From NCBI GenBank assembly GCA_947165555.1, contig CAMVAR010000015.1:1-9265 (forward strand): a stretch of DNA of 9,265 nucleotides, written 5' to 3'. The translations under genes and the position numbers were made by a program. The notes under the pieces were generated by a model, which had not been told where the DNA came from, did not search any database, and saw only the letters and a program-made list of their open reading frames with translations. Source of the stretch: an uncultured Pseudomonadota bacterium. Its GTDB lineage: Bacteria; Pseudomonadota; Alphaproteobacteria; Rs-D84. This document shows positions 6,470 through 9,265 of the stretch, piece after piece. Within the stretch, counting starts at the first letter, position 1. Each line of letters begins with the position of its first letter.

Positions 6470-6718
6470 TTACAATCCCAATGCGGTACGATACATTTGG
6501 GTCAATTCATCCGTTTCGTCCAATTCGTCCGGGTCCATTTTGCGCAGGCGTATCATTTGCCGAATGTATTTTGGGTCATATCCGGCGGATTTTGCCTCGC
6601 TAAATATCTCTTTGATATCGGCGGCAATGGCGGCCGTATCTTCGTTTAATTTTTCGATTCGTTCAATGATTGATAATAATTGCTGGTTATCAAATGTACC
6701 ATGATTTGCGTTTTTCAT
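6470..6718 (-). CDS. gapR: DUF2312/GapR-family nucleoid-associated protein
   Basis: The product has 82 residues, nearly all predicted helix. The conserved family pattern is clear: IIERIEKLNEDTAAIAADIKE (about 16-36), then FSEAKSAGYDPKYIRQMIRLRK (about 38-59), an acidic MDPDELDETDEL stretch and a C-terminal MYRTALGL. Homologues were annotated UPF0335/DUF2312. In Caulobacter, GapR is a DNA-binding protein that encircles overtwisted DNA ahead of replication and transcription and supports topoisomerase action. Basic residues in helix 2 (K, R, R, K) are consistent with DNA binding. The start at 6718 has AAGGGG ten bases upstream. It is first gene of a minus-strand operon with the RNHCP gene and comEC, and divergent from pyruvate kinase. 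The family call is firm; DNA-topology function is transferred from the family. Confidence 0.9.
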   Translation of the reverse strand: MKNANHGTFDNQQLLSIIERIEKLNEDTAAIAADIKEIFSEAKSAGYDPKYIRQMIRLRKMDPDELDETDELTQMYRTALGL

Positions 6719-6751
6719 AGTTTGTTTTCCCCTTGTTTAATTCCGTGTTTT

Positions 6752-6779
6752 ATGATATACCATTATTCTGAAAAATCAA
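6752..6779 (-). promoter_or_regulatory. Candidate promoter for gapR-RNHCP-comEC
   Basis: On the minus strand TTGATT (6774-6779, 4 of 6) and TATCAT (6752-6757, 5 of 6) are spaced by 16 nt inside the 84-bp divergent gap. Initiation near 6745 leaves a leader of about 27 nt containing the AAGGGG ribosome binding site. I found no comparably good promoter for the pyruvate kinase gene on the plus strand. Pattern matching only. Confidence 0.4.
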
Positions 6780-6802
6780 TAAAAACGAACAGAGAATTTA
6801 TT

Positions 6803-8173
6803 ATGACCAGGTTTACCAAAATTACTGCATCAATCGGTCCCAGTTGTGACACAAAAAGTATCTTGGGCCAAATGATTTCGGCCGGTGTTAATGTGTGTCG
6901 TCTTAATTTTAGCCATGATACCGGTGATGTCCAGGGGGAAAAAATAGATGTAATTCGACAAATTAGTGATGAATTAAATATGCCGGTTGGGGTATTGGTC
7001 GATTTACAGGGGCCTAAACACAGAATTGGTAATTTTGCCACAGAAGAGAAATATCCGTTAATCCCCGGCCAGGGATTTACATTTGATTCTGATTCAACCC
7101 CAGGCGACCAAAATAGGGTATGTTTACCAGATGCGGATGTGTTGGCATCGTTGCGTGTTGGGGACCGGATATTGTTAAATGACGGTAAAATCGAAATGCA
7201 GGTCGATTCGGTTACGCCCGGGGCGGTACATGCGATTGTGTTGCGTGGAACGGAAATATGGTCACGGCGGGGATTTAACCTGCCGGATACGGATATTACA
7301 ACACCGGTGTTAACCCAAAAAGACCAGGCGGATTTGGAATATGCGTTAACAAAAAGTCCGGATTGGGTTGCGGTTTCTTTTGTGCAACGCCCCGAAGATA
7401 TCGCGATGGTGCGGGACTTTATTACCGCACGTACGTCGCGTCCAATAAAAATTATGGCCAAAATAGAAAGGCGAAATGCCGTGGAACGTATTTCAGATAT
7501 TGCCGCGGTTGCCGACGGGATAATGATTGCGCGTGGTGATTTGGCCGTTGAATTGCCGTTTGAACAGGTGCCTGCAATTTCACGACATATTATTCGTGAA
7601 TGTCGTCGTCTAAATCGTCCGGTAATTATGGCGACGCAAATGTTGGGAACAATGGTTAATAATGAATTTCCAACCCGTGCCGAAATAAGTGATGTGGCCG
7701 GGGCCGCATACCTGCGAACGGATTCAACAATGACATCAGAAGAGACGACCATTGGGGCGAATCCGTTGAATGTTATAAATACGATGGATAAAATTTTGTC
7801 ATTTTCTGATATGGACGCGGTTGAAAATCCGTATGATTGGACGCGTGGTGAAAATTCACCAGAAAACGATTGGTCGCGGTCGGTGTCGTCGATGGCATAT
7901 CTGAACCGGGCCGCCGCAATAATTGTTTTTGCACGTGATACCGATGCGGCAATCCAGATTTCGTGCAGGCGCCCTGATGTGCCTATTTTGGCCGTTTGTG
8001 AAAACAAAATGATTGCAAATCAGCTGTGTATTGCGCGTGGTGTATTTCCAATCTATGCGCCGGATGCCTTTGCCATGCGCGATGCGTATGTGGTTGCGCA
8101 GATATGTGAAATTCAGCCTGGCAAAATTGTTATCGTTGATGGCGATAATGTTAGTCTGCGTGATTTAGATTAG
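6803..8173 (+). CDS. pyk: Pyruvate kinase, divergent, K+-independent type signature
   Basis: The product has 456 residues, slightly short for bacterial pyruvate kinase. It transfers phosphate from phosphoenolpyruvate to ADP at the end of glycolysis. Visible are TKITASIGPS (5-14), VCRLNFSH (31-38; Arg33, Asn35, Ser37), DLQGPKHRIG (67-76), the B domain (about 70-165), the catalytic IMAKIE (217-222; Lys220, Mg ligand Glu222), ARGDLAVELP (243-252; Asp246), and MATQML (276-281; Thr278). Catalytic residues are therefore kept. Odd points: the usual GTDAVMLSGET is RTDSTMTSEET (305-315); NFSHG is NFSHD; and the C-terminal effector loop, usually T-x-S-G-x-T-A, is FARDTDAA, so fructose-1,6-bisphosphate control is doubtful. 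Leu68, Gln69 and Lys72 match the K+-independent class. The ATG at 6803 is chosen because the protein then starts directly at the first conserved strand; the frame is open to 6680 but would run antisense through gapR. The ribosome binding site is weak (AGAGAA). Confidence 0.93.
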   Translation: MTRFTKITASIGPSCDTKSILGQMISAGVNVCRLNFSHDTGDVQGEKIDVIRQISDELNMPVGVLVDLQGPKHRIGNFATEEKYPLIPGQGFTFDSDSTPGDQNRVCLPDADVLASLRVGDRILLNDGKIEMQVDSVTPGAVHAIVLRGTEIWSRRGFNLPDTDITTPVLTQKDQADLEYALTKSPDWVAVSFVQRPEDIAMVRDFITARTSRPIKIMAKIERRNAVERISDIAAVADGIMIARGDLAVELPFEQVPAISRHIIRECRRLNRPVIMATQMLGTMVNNEFPTRAEISDVAGAAYLRTDSTMTSEETTIGANPLNVINTMDKILSFSDMDAVENPYDWTRGENSPENDWSRSVSSMAYLNRAAAIIVFARDTDAAIQISCRRPDVPILAVCENKMIANQLCIARGVFPIYAPDAFAMRDAYVVAQICEIQPGKIVIVDGDNVSLRDLD

Positions 8174-8257
8174 TGCATGCCAGATTTCAAAACTAAATTT
8201 GTACGGAAATTTCCGGTGTGATTGTGGCATATTAAGAATGTGTGTTTGGGCAAGTTT
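8174..8257. other. Convergent intergenic gap with short inverted repeats, no clear terminator
   Basis: Between the pyruvate kinase stop and the CCP-peptide stop lies a 12-bp perfect palindrome, CGGAAATTTCCG (8204-8215), enclosed by a weak stem ATGCCA (8177-8182) / TGGCAT (8225-8230). Neither has the GC-rich stem plus T-run of an intrinsic terminator. The T-rich run around 8254-8265 is not preceded by a hairpin. Confidence 0.3.
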
Positions 8258-8509
8258 TTATTTTTCAATTGGCGGAAAACAATCGCCGCCATCATCCGGA
8301 CAACAATTATATCCCATGTCGCCCATGTCGGTATATGTTTCCCCCGGACAACATCCATTTAAATCAGGGCTAAATCCATCGTGACATTCGGATTCATAAA
8401 CAGTGTTTAATTCGTTTGTACAAATTCGATTTGAAATGTATATCGTGCACAGCACTGAAACGATTGCCGTTATTGTGCATGCGATTATTGTTTTAAATAT
8501 TGGTTTCAT
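8258..8509 (-). CDS. Small exported or membrane-anchored CCP-repeat cysteine-rich peptide
   Basis: The product has 83 residues. An N-terminal hydrophobic segment (about 4-26, IFKTIIACTITAIVSVLCTIYI) is an uncleaved anchor or signal peptide. It lacks a proper lipobox, since Leu rather than a small residue precedes Cys21. The rest is an acidic cysteine module: Cys30, Cys42, GCCPGETYTDMG (52-63), YNCCPDDGGDC (67-77) and a FPPIEK end. The pattern CCP-x13-CCP-x5-C is a near-tandem motif with seven cysteines after the anchor. I know of no function; similar CCP-G-E-T-Y...CCP...DCFPP peptides are, from memory, recurrent in uncultured gut alphaproteobacteria. An in-frame ATG at 8524 would add five residues; I prefer 8509 because GGGG lies about nine bases upstream, though neither site is strong. 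It follows the PBP-activator-like gene by 21 nt, so it is probably co-transcribed and acts in the envelope. Confidence 0.75.
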   Translation of the reverse strand: MKPIFKTIIACTITAIVSVLCTIYISNRICTNELNTVYESECHDGFSPDLNGCCPGETYTDMGDMGYNCCPDDGGDCFPPIEK

Positions 8510-8530
8510 AATAATACGCCCCATGGTTGT

Positions 8531-9265
8531 TTATTCTGATATTTCGACCGAATCGATATAGGTTCGGTTTATCTGTTCGGGGATGGCCGATTCATAATCG
8601 GTGGTATGTAACGAAAACTCATCGGTCATTGTTGGTAAAACGGTTATCGGGGCCGATGTGATTGGCGTGCCGGATTTTGTACTATAATTTGCGCCATAGG
8701 TTTTAGATGTATATTTATTGCGCAGACGTTCGGGAATAGTTATATAGTTTACCGGATTTATCCCCGGTGTTTCCAGGGCCGTTTCGTAACCGTATGTGCC
8801 CGATGTTGTTGTGGCCCGATATATGGGGGTCAAAAATGTTTCAATTGGTGTACGCGCCACCGTTGTTGTGCCATCGCCATTTATACGCATAATGCGCGTT
8901 GCCCGTTCGTTTGTGCCGTCGCGTGATATTCGAAACAGTCCGTTTATGCCCATATATCCACTGGGGTTGGTGATAACATCGGTTGCTGTTGTGGGTGACA
9001 TCAATGCGCGTATCGCCAAAACCATTGTATCGTAAGCAATTGTGGTCATTTGTGATGGTGTTGTATTGGTGGCGACGCTGTATGTTTCGATAAATTCGTT
9101 TGGAATTTCTGGCATGGTGGCAAATGATGCACCCGTCATTGTGATATCTGATGCGATGTCTGAATCGTGCCAAATTGGTGTGCCATACATTTTTACATCG
9201 CGCGCGCCGACACCATAGTAACGTAAAAATGATGCCAATGATTTTGTGTCGTCGGCATTACCCAA
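8531..9265 (-). CDS. C-terminal part of a penicillin-binding-protein-activator / periplasmic-binding-like protein
   Basis: Only the last 244 residues lie in the window; the first codon visible is Leu and the frame is open at the edge. The first roughly 150 residues resemble the second lobe of type I periplasmic binding proteins (Peripla_BP_6, LpoA-like): YYGVGARDVKMYGTPIWHDSD, then an F.TMPEIPNEFIETYSV segment, AYDTMVLAIRALM and GINGLFRISRDGTNERATRIM, the order seen in alphaproteobacterial 'penicillin-binding protein activator' proteins. In Escherichia coli, LpoA is an outer-membrane lipoprotein that stimulates the peptidoglycan synthase PBP1a. A Thr/Ser/Pro/Tyr-rich tail of roughly 95 residues follows (FLTPIYRATTTSGTYGYE and onward), with no cysteines. 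The N-terminus, where a lipobox would decide between lipoprotein and soluble binding protein, is outside. An amino-acid ABC transporter binding protein is the alternative. It is followed on the same strand by the CCP peptide. Confidence 0.75.
   Translation of the reverse strand: MGNADDTKSLASFLRYYGVGARDVKMYGTPIWHDSDIASDITMTGASFATMPEIPNEFIETYSVATNTTPSQMTTIAYDTMVLAIRALMSPTTATDVITNPSGYMGINGLFRISRDGTNERATRIMRINGDGTTTVARTPIETFLTPIYRATTTSGTYGYETALETPGINPVNYITIPERLRNKYTSKTYGANYSTKSGTPITSAPITVLPTMTDEFSLHTTDYESAIPEQINRTYIDSVEISE

Noticed and set aside
6680..6802. Extension of pyruvate kinase upstream of 6803
   Set aside because: The added residues show no similarity to the family and the region is antisense to the gapR start and its promoter.
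6763..8007. Long open frame of about 414 codons on the minus strand opposite pyruvate kinase
   Set aside because: It is antisense to a clearly conserved enzyme, its translation is Ser/Ile/Arg-rich with no recognisable domain, and it runs across the divergent promoter region. It is a codon-bias shadow.
8204..8215. CGGAAATTTCCG palindrome as operator or terminator
   Set aside because: It is short, sits between two gene ends rather than near a promoter, has no loop and no T-run. Chance or a minor structure is equally likely.
1..9265. CRISPR array, tRNA or rRNA genes, toxin-antitoxin or phage genes
   Set aside because: No regularly spaced direct repeats, no cloverleaf-type sequence and no recognisable mobile or defence proteins were seen on either strand.

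Overview
The window reads as chromosomal DNA of a host-associated (probably gut) alphaproteobacterium. The best single marker is a DUF2312/GapR nucleoid protein, a family essentially confined to Alphaproteobacteria. Supporting it are a ComEC without a metallo-beta-lactamase domain, an LpoA-like periplasmic binding protein and several small cysteine-rich exported proteins with CCP motifs. From memory, such CCP proteins recall the uncultured RF32-type gut alphaproteobacteria; that lineage call is inference. TGA is used as a stop (def) and TGG as Trp, so the genetic code looks standard. I see no tRNA, rRNA, CRISPR array, insertion sequence or prophage gene.

Layout. Bases 1-1114 (+) hold the 3' end of a coiled-coil/glycine-rich/Cys-tailed protein and then a secreted 8-Cys protein, neither of known function. 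Bases 1150-1265 hold a long imperfect palindrome with nested hairpins, a MITE/REP-like element lying between convergent genes and ending next to the rmuC stop codon. rmuC (-) occupies 1267-2145. A 43-bp divergent gap with overlapping promoter candidates separates it from a tightly packed + strand operon, def-fmt-truA (2189-4232), joined by ATGA and TAATG overlaps. The last 32 bp of truA overlap the 3' end of comEC, which runs on the - strand. The - operon gapR-RNHCP-comEC spans 6718-4201. Pyruvate kinase (+, 6803-8173) diverges from gapR. A second - strand unit (9265-8258), entering from outside the window, holds the C-terminal part of a penicillin-binding-protein-activator-like protein and a small CCP-motif membrane or secreted peptide.

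How the genes fit together. def and fmt are the two halves of the N-formylmethionine cycle: Fmt formylates Met-tRNA for initiation and Def removes the formyl group from nascent proteins. truA adds tRNA pseudouridylation. rmuC, gapR and comEC all concern DNA (maintenance, topology, uptake). Pyruvate kinase closes glycolysis and carries the sequence signature of K+-independent enzymes together with unusual changes in otherwise conserved motifs. The genes of unknown function at both ends are exported or envelope proteins rich in cysteine, which suggests an oxidising envelope with disulfide-stabilised lineage-specific proteins.

The best candidates for something undescribed are the cysteine-rich exported families (1-1114 and 8258-8509), the palindromic element at 1150-1265, and the gapR-RNHCP-comEC arrangement. 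I see no convincing new defence or mobile system here.
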